DNA of 9,909 nt from an uncultured Bryobacterales bacterium (GTDB lineage Bacteria; Acidobacteriota; Terriglobia; Bryobacterales; UBA6623): the NCBI GenBank assembly GCA_946887065.1, contig CAMPKL010000085.1:1-9909 (forward strand). The letters are read 5' to 3'. Position 1 is the stretch's first letter. Each line of letters starts with the position of its first letter. The notes below the pieces were generated by a model, which saw only the letters and a program-made list of their open reading frames with translations, did no database searches and was not told where the DNA came from. Position numbers and translations under genes: made by a program. Shown here one piece after another: positions 1 to 7,049 of this stretch.

Positions 1-2575
1 CAAGTTCGAAGAAGTCTTGGTTGGCGTCGGTCGCGTCGGCTGCGTAGTTAAGGCCGACATCGCCGCCGGCGTAGGCGATGGTTTGACCGTATGTGTAGTG
101 GAAGTCAAACGACAAGTTGTTCGACATCCTCTTGCGGAACGAAGTTTGCAATGAGTGATTCATTACGCTCTCGTCCGCGGAGACGTAAGTGCCGCTTGGA
201 ATGAAAACCGGGTTCGGACGTTCGCCGGTCAAGCGGTCGGGTAGGTTGTACCGCCGGTGCATGGGGAACTTGATGCCCCGGATGCCCACATATCCGATCT
301 CCCACATCATGGTGTCGGACAGCTGGCGTTGGACGTTGAGTTGGTAGTTGATCGTGTAAGGGCTCTGGAGATGGTTGTCAATCGCCGTGTAGGCGAGCTC
401 TGAACCCTGGGCTTGAATTTCGACGAGCGCGAGCGGCCGCATTTCTTCATTGCTCATCGGGTACTTGCCGCCTACCCGGTCATTCTCTTCGCGGCTGAAA
501 ATCAGGCGGCGCGGAAGGTCCAAGTCGGCCGTACTCTGCCTCAAGATTCCGGGGATTGTCGATGCGAACATGACGCCGACGCCGCCCCGGACGACGGTTT
601 TCGTATTGGCTTGGTAAGCGAAGCCGATTCGCGGACCGAGGTTGACCCAGGGGTCATGCTCGATCGGCCTGTCGAATGGACGGCGCGGTCCGAAGGCGAA
701 GTCCCGCCCGACGCCGCCGACCGGATCTTCATAGTTCTTGTTGGTGACGAAAACTTTCCCTGTCGGCGTGATGACGTTGTTGGAAAAGAAGTCATAGCGA
801 ATGCCGAGGTTCAACATCAGCTTGTTGTTGACGCGCCAGTCGTCCTGGACGAAGCCGCCAATTTCGTATTGGCGCGACTTGTGCTCGCCGGCGGAACCGA
901 ACTGGTTGTAAGATCCATTGGGCTGGTTGAGGCGCATCTCTTCGATGCTGGCGAACTCCCACATGGGGTTCTCGGGATTACCTCGGTTGCCGCCGTAAAA
1001 GATATAGCGCCCGCCGAATTTGAAGGAATGGTTGCCGCTGATTTTGGAGACCTTTTGATCGATGGTGACGGTATTGCCTTCCATGTACCAGACTTCTGCG
1101 GCGTTCAGGCCGAGGTTGCCCGTTGGAGTGACCAGTTGGAAACGCGGAATACGATTCTGGTATTCGACCGTCTCCGGAAAGTCAGGGTTAATATGTTCGA
1201 AGAAGTGATCCAGGCGGTCCATATCCGCGTGGTTGTAACCAAAACGTGATTCAAAAACCCAGGTAGAAGTCGTCTGAGTATATTGGGCGTTGTAACGATC
1301 CTGGTAGTATTGGTAGGTGCGATCGTTATCGTTGTTGAGGTTGTACCGGGGGTCCAGGCCGAATGGGCGGTTGCGGGAATAAGTGAAGGAGACGTTACTG
1401 CTGGCTGTCGGCGCGTAGTCGCTACGAACAACCATGTGATTTTCTTTTCTTTCCCTGTTTCCCGCCCCCTCGAAGCGAGCGATGTAATCGTCGCCGGCAC
1501 GCAGCACGGTCGGCTCGGGGATGTTGATCAGCGAGGTCACGGTTTCCGGCTCCGGACGCGCTGCCAAGATGGTCTGCCGCAGCGAATTCGTCGGCACATC
1601 GCCGGAGACGCGCTGGGCGGCGTACTCGCGATAGCCCTCGTAGAGGCCAAAGACAAACAATCTGTTCCTAATGATGGGTCCGCCGATCGAACCGCCGAAC
1701 TGGTTGAAGACCTCGCGGTTCTTCGACAGAATCCGGCCGTTTTCGTCATAGTTCGTTTGGAAGGGGTTGCGTGCGTTGAAGATGTGGGAGCGGTAGTTCT
1801 CAAAGGCGCTTCCGTGCCATTCGTTGGAGCCTCTTTTGCTTATCAGATTAATGCCGCCGGAAAGGGCGCCGCCGTTCTCTGCTTTCATGACTCCGCGTTG
1901 GATCTGGACTTCTTCGACGCCCTCGATGCTCATGACGTCCATGTAGTTGGCGCCGCCATATTGCTCCATCGCGCGGCCTTCTGAGGGATTGGAATTGGCG
2001 TCGGTGCCGTTGACGGTGACGGTGGTGCTGCTCTTGCCCATCCCGTTGATGCGGACGCTGCCGTTGCCGACCTCGACGCCGCTGGAGAGGCCGAGCAGGT
2101 TGGTGACGTTGCGGCGGCCGAGCGGCAGTTCCGTGACCTTCTCGTTGTCGATGCTCTCGGTTTGCTCCGAGGCTTCCGTGGCGACAAGCGGAGGAGCGCC
2201 CTCGACTTCAATGGTCTCGGTGACTTGTCCCACCTCCAAGGAGTGGATCTGGCGCACGTTCGCCGAGGCCACCAGCCGAATGCCCGTGCTGCGATAGGCC
2301 TTGAAGCCTGGCGCTTGGATCGACATCGTATAGGTTCCGGTCGGAAGCACGCTGAAGGTAAAACCTCCGGCAGCGCCGGACTCGGTGTTGTAAGTCAGTC
2401 CCGTGGTGTCGTTGGTCAAGGTGACTTCCGCGCCGGGAATGACGGCGCCGGATGCATCCTGCACCGTACCCGCGAGATTGGCCGTCGTCACCTGCGCCCA
2501 CGCGCCGGCGACTATTAACAACAAGGCGGCAATTACAGCGCCGTACCTTGTTATTCGCGATCGTAACTTCATCAT
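1..2575 (-). CDS. TonB-dependent receptor with carboxypeptidase-regulatory-like domain (Oar-like), partial
   Basis: This is an outer-membrane transporter that would take up a ligand using TonB energy. Reading from 2575 toward the left edge gives 858 uninterrupted codons and no stop, so the C-terminal part of the barrel lies outside the window (relatives are usually around 1,000-1,200 aa). Residues 1-27 form a signal peptide with cleavage after A25-W-A27. Residues 30-115 form a CarboxypepD-reg-like beta-sandwich (GTVQDASGAVIPGAEVTL). A TonB-box-like ETIEV sits at 120-124, followed by a plug domain at about 135-250 (INGMG, GGALSGGINLISKRG). Many aromatic barrel strands follow, such as GGFVQDDWRVNNKLMLNLGIRYDF. 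Two ATGs are adjacent (2575 and 2572); the first was chosen. A GGGGG tract about five bases upstream could be the ribosome site. The substrate cannot be told from sequence. The upstream IclR gene may control it. Confidence 0.93.
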   Translation of the reverse strand, partial: MMKLRSRITRYGAVIAALLLIVAGAWAQVTTANLAGTVQDASGAVIPGAEVTLTNDTTGLTYNTESGAAGGFTFSVLPTGTYTMSIQAPGFKAYRSTGIRLVASANVRQIHSLEVGQVTETIEVEGAPPLVATEASEQTESIDNEKVTELPLGRRNVTNLLGLSSGVEVGNGSVRINGMGKSSTTVTVNGTDANSNPSEGRAMEQYGGANYMDVMSIEGVEEVQIQRGVMKAENGGALSGGINLISKRGSNEWHGSAFENYRSHIFNARNPFQTNYDENGRILSKNREVFNQFGGSIGGPIIRNRLFVFGLYEGYREYAAQRVSGDVPTNSLRQTILAARPEPETVTSLINIPEPTVLRAGDDYIARFEGAGNRERKENHMVVRSDYAPTASSNVSFTYSRNRPFGLDPRYNLNNDNDRTYQYYQDRYNAQYTQTTSTWVFESRFGYNHADMDRLDHFFEHINPDFPETVEYQNRIPRFQLVTPTGNLGLNAAEVWYMEGNTVTIDQKVSKISGNHSFKFGGRYIFYGGNRGNPENPMWEFASIEEMRLNQPNGSYNQFGSAGEHKSRQYEIGGFVQDDWRVNNKLMLNLGIRYDFFSNNVITPTGKVFVTNKNYEDPVGGVGRDFAFGPRRPFDRPIEHDPWVNLGPRIGFAYQANTKTVVRGGVGVMFASTIPGILRQSTADLDLPRRLIFSREENDRVGGKYPMSNEEMRPLALVEIQAQGSELAYTAIDNHLQSPYTINYQLNVQRQLSDTMMWEIGYVGIRGIKFPMHRRYNLPDRLTGERPNPVFIPSGTYVSADESVMNHSLQTSFRKRMSNNLSFDFHYTYGQTIAYAGGDVGLNYAADATDANQDFFEL

Positions 2576-2580
2576 TTGTA

Positions 2581-2585
2581 CCCCC
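2581..2585 (-). promoter_or_regulatory. Weak ribosome binding site of the TonB receptor
   Basis: On the minus strand a run of five G residues lies five bases before the tandem ATG start. It is purine-rich but lacks an AGGAG core, so it is only a modest Shine-Dalgarno candidate. Confidence 0.4.
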
Positions 2586-2595
2586 AATTGCTACT

Positions 2596-2613
2596 TGCCG
2601 CTCGTTCGCGGCA
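2596..2613. repeat. Perfect inverted repeat upstream of the TonB receptor
   Basis: TGCCGC and GCGGCA are perfect 6-bp arms around a 6-base centre, 20 bases upstream of the receptor start and 47 bases after the IclR stop. No T-tract follows on the minus strand, so it is a poor intrinsic terminator. It could be an operator or an mRNA hairpin just upstream of the ribosome site. The centre carries GCGAACG on the minus strand, a 7-mer also seen in the IclR upstream repeats at 3587-3593. Confidence 0.5.
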
Positions 2614-2660
2614 GACTTCACCCACTGACCACTCCGGCCAGCTATGCCTGAGTGTTCGCG

Positions 2661-3470
2661 TCAGCCAACACCCCTTCTGCGATCTCCTCCTTTTTCCTCC
2701 AACGATTTGTAACCGAGATCAGCCGATAGTTCCTGCGCCACGCTCATTACCGCTGCGGCGCGGGCCTCCATGACATGCGGTCCAAGGCGAGACTTCGGCC
2801 CGGCGATACTTACAGCGGCTATGACCCGTCCCGACTGGTCTCTGACAGGCGCTCCGATGCACTTGAGTCCTTGCTCGAACTCTTCATCGTCAACAGCGAA
2901 GCCCTGCTCGTGAACCTTCTTCAACTCCCTAACAAGGGCTTCTTCGGAGACGATCGTACGGGGCGTAAAACGCTCCAACCCCATCTGGGCCAATAGGGCA
3001 GTCATTTCGTTCGAACTGAGATCCGCCAACATGCACTTGCCCAACGAAGAGGAATGGGCCGGCGTTCGCCTGCCTACCGTGGCGGGCGGCCGCAAAGTCT
3101 TAGGGCTTTCCACGGCACACACAGATACGACCTGACCCTCGCGCAGCACTCCTAAGTGAGCTGTTTCTCCCGTTTCCGATACGAGCCGAGTGAGGTACGA
3201 TGCGGCGTTGGCGACAAGACCGTCCGCGCTCCCAGCCTTGTAGCCCAACTCGACGAGCTTGATACCGAGCCGATACTTGCCCGAGACCGGCACGCGTCGA
3301 ACGAATTCGCGATCGGCCAAAGCCGATAGGAGCCTATGTACAGTGGTCTTGCTTAAGCCAAGGTCCATGGTGATCTCGGAGACGCCGAGTTCAGGACCGT
3401 TATTTGCTAGACATTCAAGGATGTCGCAGGAGCGGTCGAGGACTTGTACTCGATATGAATGCGGATTCAT
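2661..3470 (-). CDS. IclR-family transcriptional regulator
   Basis: A 269-aa one-component regulator that would bind DNA and respond to a small-molecule ligand. Residues 5-65 form the winged helix-turn-helix domain, with the recognition segment at 28-52 (MDLGLSKTTVHRLLSALAD). Residues 80-255 form the IclR effector domain, including GETAHLGVLREG, the SSLGKCMLAD segment and the family signature GLKCIGAPVRDQSGRVIAAV at 201-220 followed by SIAGP. Length matches the family (about 250-270). The frame stays open 62 codons upstream to 3656, but that extension is unlike the family. MNPHSYRVQVLDRS is a typical IclR N-terminus and has AGGGAG ten bases upstream. The gene reads toward the TonB receptor 85 nt away, so it may regulate it, and it is divergent from the TPR gene. 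Whether it activates or represses is unknown. Confidence 0.93.
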   Translation of the reverse strand: MNPHSYRVQVLDRSCDILECLANNGPELGVSEITMDLGLSKTTVHRLLSALADREFVRRVPVSGKYRLGIKLVELGYKAGSADGLVANAASYLTRLVSETGETAHLGVLREGQVVSVCAVESPKTLRPPATVGRRTPAHSSSLGKCMLADLSSNEMTALLAQMGLERFTPRTIVSEEALVRELKKVHEQGFAVDDEEFEQGLKCIGAPVRDQSGRVIAAVSIAGPKSRLGPHVMEARAAAVMSVAQELSADLGYKSLEEKGGDRRRGVG

Positions 3471-3480
3471 GGTGTGTGTG

Positions 3481-3486
3481 CTCCCT
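3481..3486 (-). promoter_or_regulatory. Ribosome binding site deciding the IclR start
   Basis: AGGGAG on the minus strand lies ten bases before the ATG at 3470. The spacing is a little long, but it supports this start over the longer open frame beginning at 3656. Confidence 0.5.
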
Positions 3487-3521
3487 GCGGTTGGTTCAGA
3501 ATGCAACACGAATGCACGATG

Positions 3522-3537
3522 CGGAACAGTCGTTCCG
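3522..3537. repeat. CGGAAC-N4-GTTCCG palindrome (candidate operator)
   Basis: Perfect 6-bp arms with centre AGTC, 52 bases upstream of the IclR start. The core GAAC-N4-GTTC has the form of the LexA (DinR/Cheo) box known from Firmicutes and some other phyla. It also has the dyad form expected of an IclR-family operator. Which protein binds cannot be told from sequence. Confidence 0.5.
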
Positions 3538-3577
3538 GTCCGACGGTAGATCCTGGAGCGTGAGAAAAGATACGTTA

Positions 3578-3595
3578 CGAACGGTTGCGAACGGT
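3578..3595. repeat. Direct repeat CGAACGGT, 10-bp period
   Basis: Two identical CGAACGGT copies are separated by TG, giving one-helical-turn spacing, about 108 bases upstream of the IclR start. They could be tandem half-sites for a regulator. The short CGTT-ACG-AACG dyad at 3573-3583 overlaps the first copy. Confidence 0.45.
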
Positions 3596-3771
3596 CGCGC
3601 CCTGATTCACGCCGCGGGAAGTCATTATGTGTGTCCACCTTTGATTTAGAGAACATTGAAGAAGTCGGATCCGGGCGTCCACATAGTGGGAAGGCACCCC
3701 TACTGCGTGGGTTAATTCAGCGCTCGCGCAGATTATCCTAATGAACGGATCTAAGGTCACAGATCTTTTGC

Positions 3772-3776
3772 GAGGG
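3772..3776 (+). promoter_or_regulatory. Ribosome binding site of the TPR gene (ambiguous start)
   Basis: GAGGG-like sequence lies ten bases before the ATG at 3787 but only five before another ATG at 3782 in a different frame. The latter reads nine codons to a TGA at 3809-3811. The next in-frame ATG of the TPR gene is at 3814. Confidence 0.45.
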
Positions 3777-3786
3777 TTACAATGGC

Positions 3787-5226
3787 ATGGTGCATTTTGA
3801 CGTCCGGTTGACCATGATCGCCGTCGCGGCGTGCTTGGTTTCATTCATCCATTGCGGAGACCGCAATCCGCCCGATGCCAATGTCGGACCCCTGCCGCAA
3901 GTAGATCTCGCGACGGTCGACCCGAATCTATCCGAGCGGCTAAGTGAGAAGCTTGCTGCCTTGCGGGCGGCGCCGAATGATGCGTTAGCGAACGGCGAAG
4001 TGGGGAAGTTGTTGCACGCTTACCGCCTGTTCGAATTAGCCGCACAGTTCTATCAACGGGCGGAGACTCTTGATCCCGGGGACACGCGTTGGCCATACTA
4101 TCTAGGCGTCATCGAGGCCAGCGAAGGACGCTACGACGAAGCGATAGTCCGCTTTCAGTCAGTTCTAGCAATCGACCCGGCGTTCGTGCCCGCAAAAAAG
4201 CGACTGGCGCGCGCTCTTCTCGACGACGGCAAGTTTGACGAAAGCCTCGGCATTTATAGCGCACTCCTTGTCAGCGAGCCTGCCGACGCCGAAATCCGCA
4301 CGGGTATCGGTAAGGTACAGGCGGCCTTGGGCAATACGCAGGAGGCGGTGGCCCACCTAGTCCGCGCTGTCGAGATTCTGCCGAACTATGGCGAGGCGCA
4401 TTACGCGCTTGCACTGGCTTACCGCGACCTAGGCGACGAGCAACGGGCCACGGAACAATTCAAGCGCTACGAGGAGGATAAGCTTGGCGCGCCGTTCAGC
4501 GAGGACCCGTTGATGACCGCAGTGAATGATCTCAACCGTAGTGCACGAGATTACCTGAGGGCAGGCATCGAGGCCCAAAAGGAGGGGCGAATTCGCGAAG
4601 CGATCGAGCATCACGTGCGGGCCCTTCAGCTTGACGCCGATCTTCATCAGGCCCATGCCGGTTTGATCGTCCTATACGGGCTTGCCGGCAACTCCGATGC
4701 GGCCAGGCGTCACTATCAGCAGGCGCTCACGCTGAATCCCAATAGCGTCGCCGTTCACTACAACTATGGGCGGCTCTGTTACGACGAAGAGAACTACAAG
4801 CAGGCGGACGAGTCGTTTCAGCGGGCGCTCGAGATCAACCCGGACGACGCTTTCGTCAACAACAATATGGGTGAAACGAAGGAGCAGCTTGGCCGCATCG
4901 AAGACGCGATCCGTTACTACCGACGCGCTGTTGCCAACCGGCCTGACTACGGGCACGCCCATTTCAATCTGGGGCGGACGATGATGCAGCAAAACCGACC
5001 GGAGGATGCGATTCGTGAGTTCCGGCTGGCCCTAGGGGAAGAGACGTTCCGAACCCCAACCTATCTCGCGACGTTGGCATCGGCCTATACGAGCGTTGGG
5101 AGGTTGTCTGAGGCTGCCGAGACGCTCGAACTGGCCAGAGAGATGGCCCAGCGGTATGAGCAAAATGACATGATCGAAATGATCAATCGTGACATCAAAC
5201 GGTTGGCTGCCCAGAGTTCGCGCTGA
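3787..5226 (+). CDS. Exported TPR-repeat protein
   Basis: A 479-aa tetratricopeptide-repeat scaffold, probably periplasmic or membrane-anchored. Residues 1-22 hold a hydrophobic export segment (MIAVAACLVSFI). C23 could be lipidated, but the FIHC context is a poor lipobox because of His at -1. About ten TPR units follow in two blocks, roughly 66-232 and 254-456, with the usual 34-residue spacing and signatures such as YLGVIEASEGRYDEAIVRFQ, VHYNYGRLCYDEENYKQADE and AHFNLGRTMMQQNRPEDAIR. A short linker (233-253, with DPLMTAVNDLN) separates the blocks. TPRs bind partner proteins; no catalytic domain is seen. The ATG at 3787 gives a charged N-terminus (R7) before the hydrophobic stretch; the ATG at 3814 is an alternative. 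It converges on the ASPIC/UnbV gene, a common partner type in Acidobacteria-like genomes, so the two products may act together. This is an inference. Confidence 0.88.
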   Translation: MVHFDVRLTMIAVAACLVSFIHCGDRNPPDANVGPLPQVDLATVDPNLSERLSEKLAALRAAPNDALANGEVGKLLHAYRLFELAAQFYQRAETLDPGDTRWPYYLGVIEASEGRYDEAIVRFQSVLAIDPAFVPAKKRLARALLDDGKFDESLGIYSALLVSEPADAEIRTGIGKVQAALGNTQEAVAHLVRAVEILPNYGEAHYALALAYRDLGDEQRATEQFKRYEEDKLGAPFSEDPLMTAVNDLNRSARDYLRAGIEAQKEGRIREAIEHHVRALQLDADLHQAHAGLIVLYGLAGNSDAARRHYQQALTLNPNSVAVHYNYGRLCYDEENYKQADESFQRALEINPDDAFVNNNMGETKEQLGRIEDAIRYYRRAVANRPDYGHAHFNLGRTMMQQNRPEDAIREFRLALGEETFRTPTYLATLASAYTSVGRLSEAAETLELAREMAQRYEQNDMIEMINRDIKRLAAQSSR

Positions 5227-5238
5227 ACCGCTGCGGTT
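5226..5238. terminator. Possible bidirectional terminator hairpin between convergent genes
   Basis: AACCG-CTG-CGGTT is a perfect 5-bp stem that begins on the last base of the TPR stop codon, followed by TTTATC. The 14-base convergent gap holds little else. The stem is short and the U-tract weak, so termination by this element is uncertain. Confidence 0.35.
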
Positions 5239-5240
5239 TA

Positions 5241-6956
5241 TCAGTTCGCGCCTGTGCCTTTCACGGGCCGGAAGACGGTATTGGCCGCAGGCGGGGCGAA
5301 TTGCTCCTTGTTGCCGTTCGGCCAAATAATCTCTATCGCCGTAACTTGCTTTTCGCCTTTTAGGCCGAAAATGACTGCCGGTTCCGAAGAGCTTAAGTAA
5401 CTGCCGTCGCTGTGAATCTGCCGCCACATCGTGGTTCCATCGGCAAAACTTGCGCCGACGCGGGCGCCAAGCGAGTTCCCAGCCGATATGACCTTGAGGA
5501 AGAGTGGATTTTCGAGTTGATTGATATAGAGCTGCGCCGGGCCGTTATTGTTGGAAATCACAACATCGATATCACCGTCATTGTCGATATCGCCACCGGC
5601 CATACCTCTGCCGACTTGCGCGTCCTGCTCACCCCACACCTGACCGCCGGGCGCGACAGTGAATCCCGCATCGGTCCCGCGATAGAACAAGTTGTGTTGC
5701 CGGTAAGGATAAGGACGGCCGCGCTGCTCTTCCACCGCTGTCACAGCGCCATTGGTAATGAATAGGTCGAGCCGGCCATCGAGATCGAAGTCTTGCCATT
5801 GAAGTCCGAATCCGGTGAACGGTATTGAATCGGCTGCCAGACCGAAGTGACTGGTTGCGTCACGAAACGAACCGCTGCCGTCGTTGAGGTAGAGCGTATT
5901 GGTCTCCCGTGCCAGGTGGGTCAAGAAAATGTCTATGTCGCCATCCCCGTCAAAATCCTCACTGCTGACGCCCATGCCGGCTTCAACGCGACCATCGGCG
6001 TCGACGGCTGTCCCGGAGATCATGCCCTGTTCTTCAAATGTGCCGTCGCCGCGATTGATCCAGAGCTGGTTCTCGGTTCCGTCGTTGGCGACGTAGATGT
6101 CGATGCGTCCGTCGTTGTTGAAGTCGGCCGTCGCAACGCCCAGGCCGTTACCGAACTTGGTTCCGAGGCCCGCTTCGGTTGAGACGTCGGTAAATGTTTC
6201 GCCGTCGTTGCGGAAAAGACGGTCCGGAACCGGTTGGTACGCTCTGGGGGCGCAATAGTCGCGCATTCCGGCGGTAAAGCATTCCATTTGTGCTGTCGGC
6301 GTGAAGCCGACGTAGTTGGTGAAGAAGAGATCGAGATCGCCGTCGCCGTCATAATCGAGGAAGGCGGCAGAAGTGCTCCAGCGGTCGTCTTGAGGCCCGT
6401 TGACTTCGTGGAAAGTTCCGTCGCCGTTGTTGCGGTAGAGGACGTTCGGTCCGACGTTGGTGAGGTAGAGATCGGGATCACCGTCGGAGTCGTAGTCACC
6501 CAACGCGACCCCCATTCCGTAGCCTTCGTGACCAAGGCCCGAGGCGGCCGTCGCATCGACGAAGCGTAATCGTCCGTCGGGGATTAGCCGGTTTTCGAAC
6601 AGCCGATTTGCGACGCCGCTTTTTGGAGGGAAGATTGATTCCCCGGGCGACTTGGACTTGTCGAGCATCGCCCCTTGGACGAAGTACACGTCCAGGTCAC
6701 CATCGAGATCAAAGTCGAATAACGCCACGCCCGACCCCATAATTTCGGGCAGGTAGTATTCCCCCGTCGCTCCGATGAAGTGATCAAAAGTTAGGCCGAG
6801 CGCCGCGGCGGATTCAACGAATAGCGGAGTCGCGTCGGGACTGTCGCTGGGTATGGGTTGGGATCCCTGGCATGCCGTAATAACGAGCATTAGCGCCAGC
6901 AAACCGAATCGCACGCCCTCCCGAGCGGAGACAGCCGGAACTGTTCCTTCTTGCAC
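5241..6956 (-). CDS. CRTAC1-like FG-GAP/VCBS-repeat lipoprotein with ASPIC/UnbV domain
   Basis: A 571-aa secreted protein predicted to fold as a calcium-binding beta-propeller. The N-terminus ends in lipobox I26-T-A-C29, so it should be lipid-anchored. Seven calcium-loop motifs of the DxDxDGDxD type start near residues 81, 154, 201, 278, 334, 389 and 456 (for example DFDLDGDLD, DYDGDGDLD, DFDGDGDID). C227 and C235 may form a disulfide. Residues about 483-560 match the ASPIC/UnbV domain (NSLGARVGA, IHSDGSYLSSSEPAVIFGLG-like, IEIIWPNG). Such proteins are linked to cell-surface or extracellular roles, but no reaction is established. The start is uncertain. GTG at 6956 has no clear ribosome site. 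The in-frame GTG at 6914 gives a compact signal, MRFGLLALMLVITAC, but its GGGAGG lies only two bases away. The gene converges on the TPR gene and follows the ferritin-like gene after 93 nt. Confidence 0.92.
   Translation of the reverse strand: MQEGTVPAVSAREGVRFGLLALMLVITACQGSQPIPSDSPDATPLFVESAAALGLTFDHFIGATGEYYLPEIMGSGVALFDFDLDGDLDVYFVQGAMLDKSKSPGESIFPPKSGVANRLFENRLIPDGRLRFVDATAASGLGHEGYGMGVALGDYDSDGDPDLYLTNVGPNVLYRNNGDGTFHEVNGPQDDRWSTSAAFLDYDGDGDLDLFFTNYVGFTPTAQMECFTAGMRDYCAPRAYQPVPDRLFRNDGETFTDVSTEAGLGTKFGNGLGVATADFNNDGRIDIYVANDGTENQLWINRGDGTFEEQGMISGTAVDADGRVEAGMGVSSEDFDGDGDIDIFLTHLARETNTLYLNDGSGSFRDATSHFGLAADSIPFTGFGLQWQDFDLDGRLDLFITNGAVTAVEEQRGRPYPYRQHNLFYRGTDAGFTVAPGGQVWGEQDAQVGRGMAGGDIDNDGDIDVVISNNNGPAQLYINQLENPLFLKVISAGNSLGARVGASFADGTTMWRQIHSDGSYLSSSEPAVIFGLKGEKQVTAIEIIWPNGNKEQFAPPAANTVFRPVKGTGAN
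6937..6947. repeat. GGAAC-N-GTTCC palindrome at the UnbV gene start
   Basis: A perfect 5+1+5 palindrome lies between the two candidate GTG starts of the ASPIC/UnbV gene. If the downstream GTG at 6914 is used, it falls in the leader and could be an operator. On the minus strand it reads GGAACAGTTCC, sharing GGAACAGT and TTCC with the IclR upstream palindrome at 3523-3536. Confidence 0.4.
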
Positions 6957-7049
6957 GTCGACTCTATGGTAAACGGTCGGGTGCTATCCGCTGCCGCGGA
7001 GAGGGAGCGTCTCCAGGACGCCCGCCTACCCGCGATTCGCTTGGGGCCG

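Larger units (their letters stand above)
3471..3786. promoter_or_regulatory. Divergent intergenic control region between IclR and TPR genes
   Basis: These 316 bases separate two divergent genes and hold no convincing coding sequence, although the IclR frame stays open through part of them. They are rich in short repeats: GAATGCA at 3499-3505 and 3510-3516 (11-bp period), a CGGAAC-AGTC-GTTCCG palindrome at 3522-3537, CGAACGGT at 3578-3585 and 3588-3595 (10-bp period), CCAC-ATA-GTGG at 3679-3689, and GATCT...AGATC at 3748-3765. Roughly helical spacing suggests protein binding on one DNA face. No clear -35/-10 pair stands out on either strand. IclR autoregulation here is an inference. Confidence 0.55.

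Noticed and set aside
413..1249. 278-codon open frame on the plus strand
   Set aside because: It lies wholly antisense to the TonB receptor, whose reading frame is continuous and domain-matched. The product matches no family and the frame is a by-product of high GC.
1283..1984. 233-codon open frame on the plus strand
   Set aside because: Also antisense to the receptor plug and barrel. Hydrophobic runs come from reversed codons, and no family resemblance is seen.
3471..3656. 62-codon N-terminal extension of the IclR frame
   Set aside because: It precedes a typical IclR N-terminus that has its own ribosome site, overlaps the repeat-rich intergenic region, and resembles no domain.
6020..6556. 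178-codon open frame on the minus strand
   Set aside because: Out-of-frame reading of the ASPIC/UnbV gene. Its Ser/Thr-rich repeats reflect the repeated calcium-loop codons.
5241..6956. Repeated GTCGCCGTC-like tracts as a DNA repeat array or CRISPR
   Set aside because: They are irregularly spaced and coincide with codons for DGDxD calcium loops, so protein repetition explains them.
6998..7014. GGAGA-N7-TCTCC inverted repeat after the DUF892 gene as a terminator
   Set aside because: Only five pairs with a 7-base loop and no T-tract on the minus strand, so it is not supported as an intrinsic terminator.
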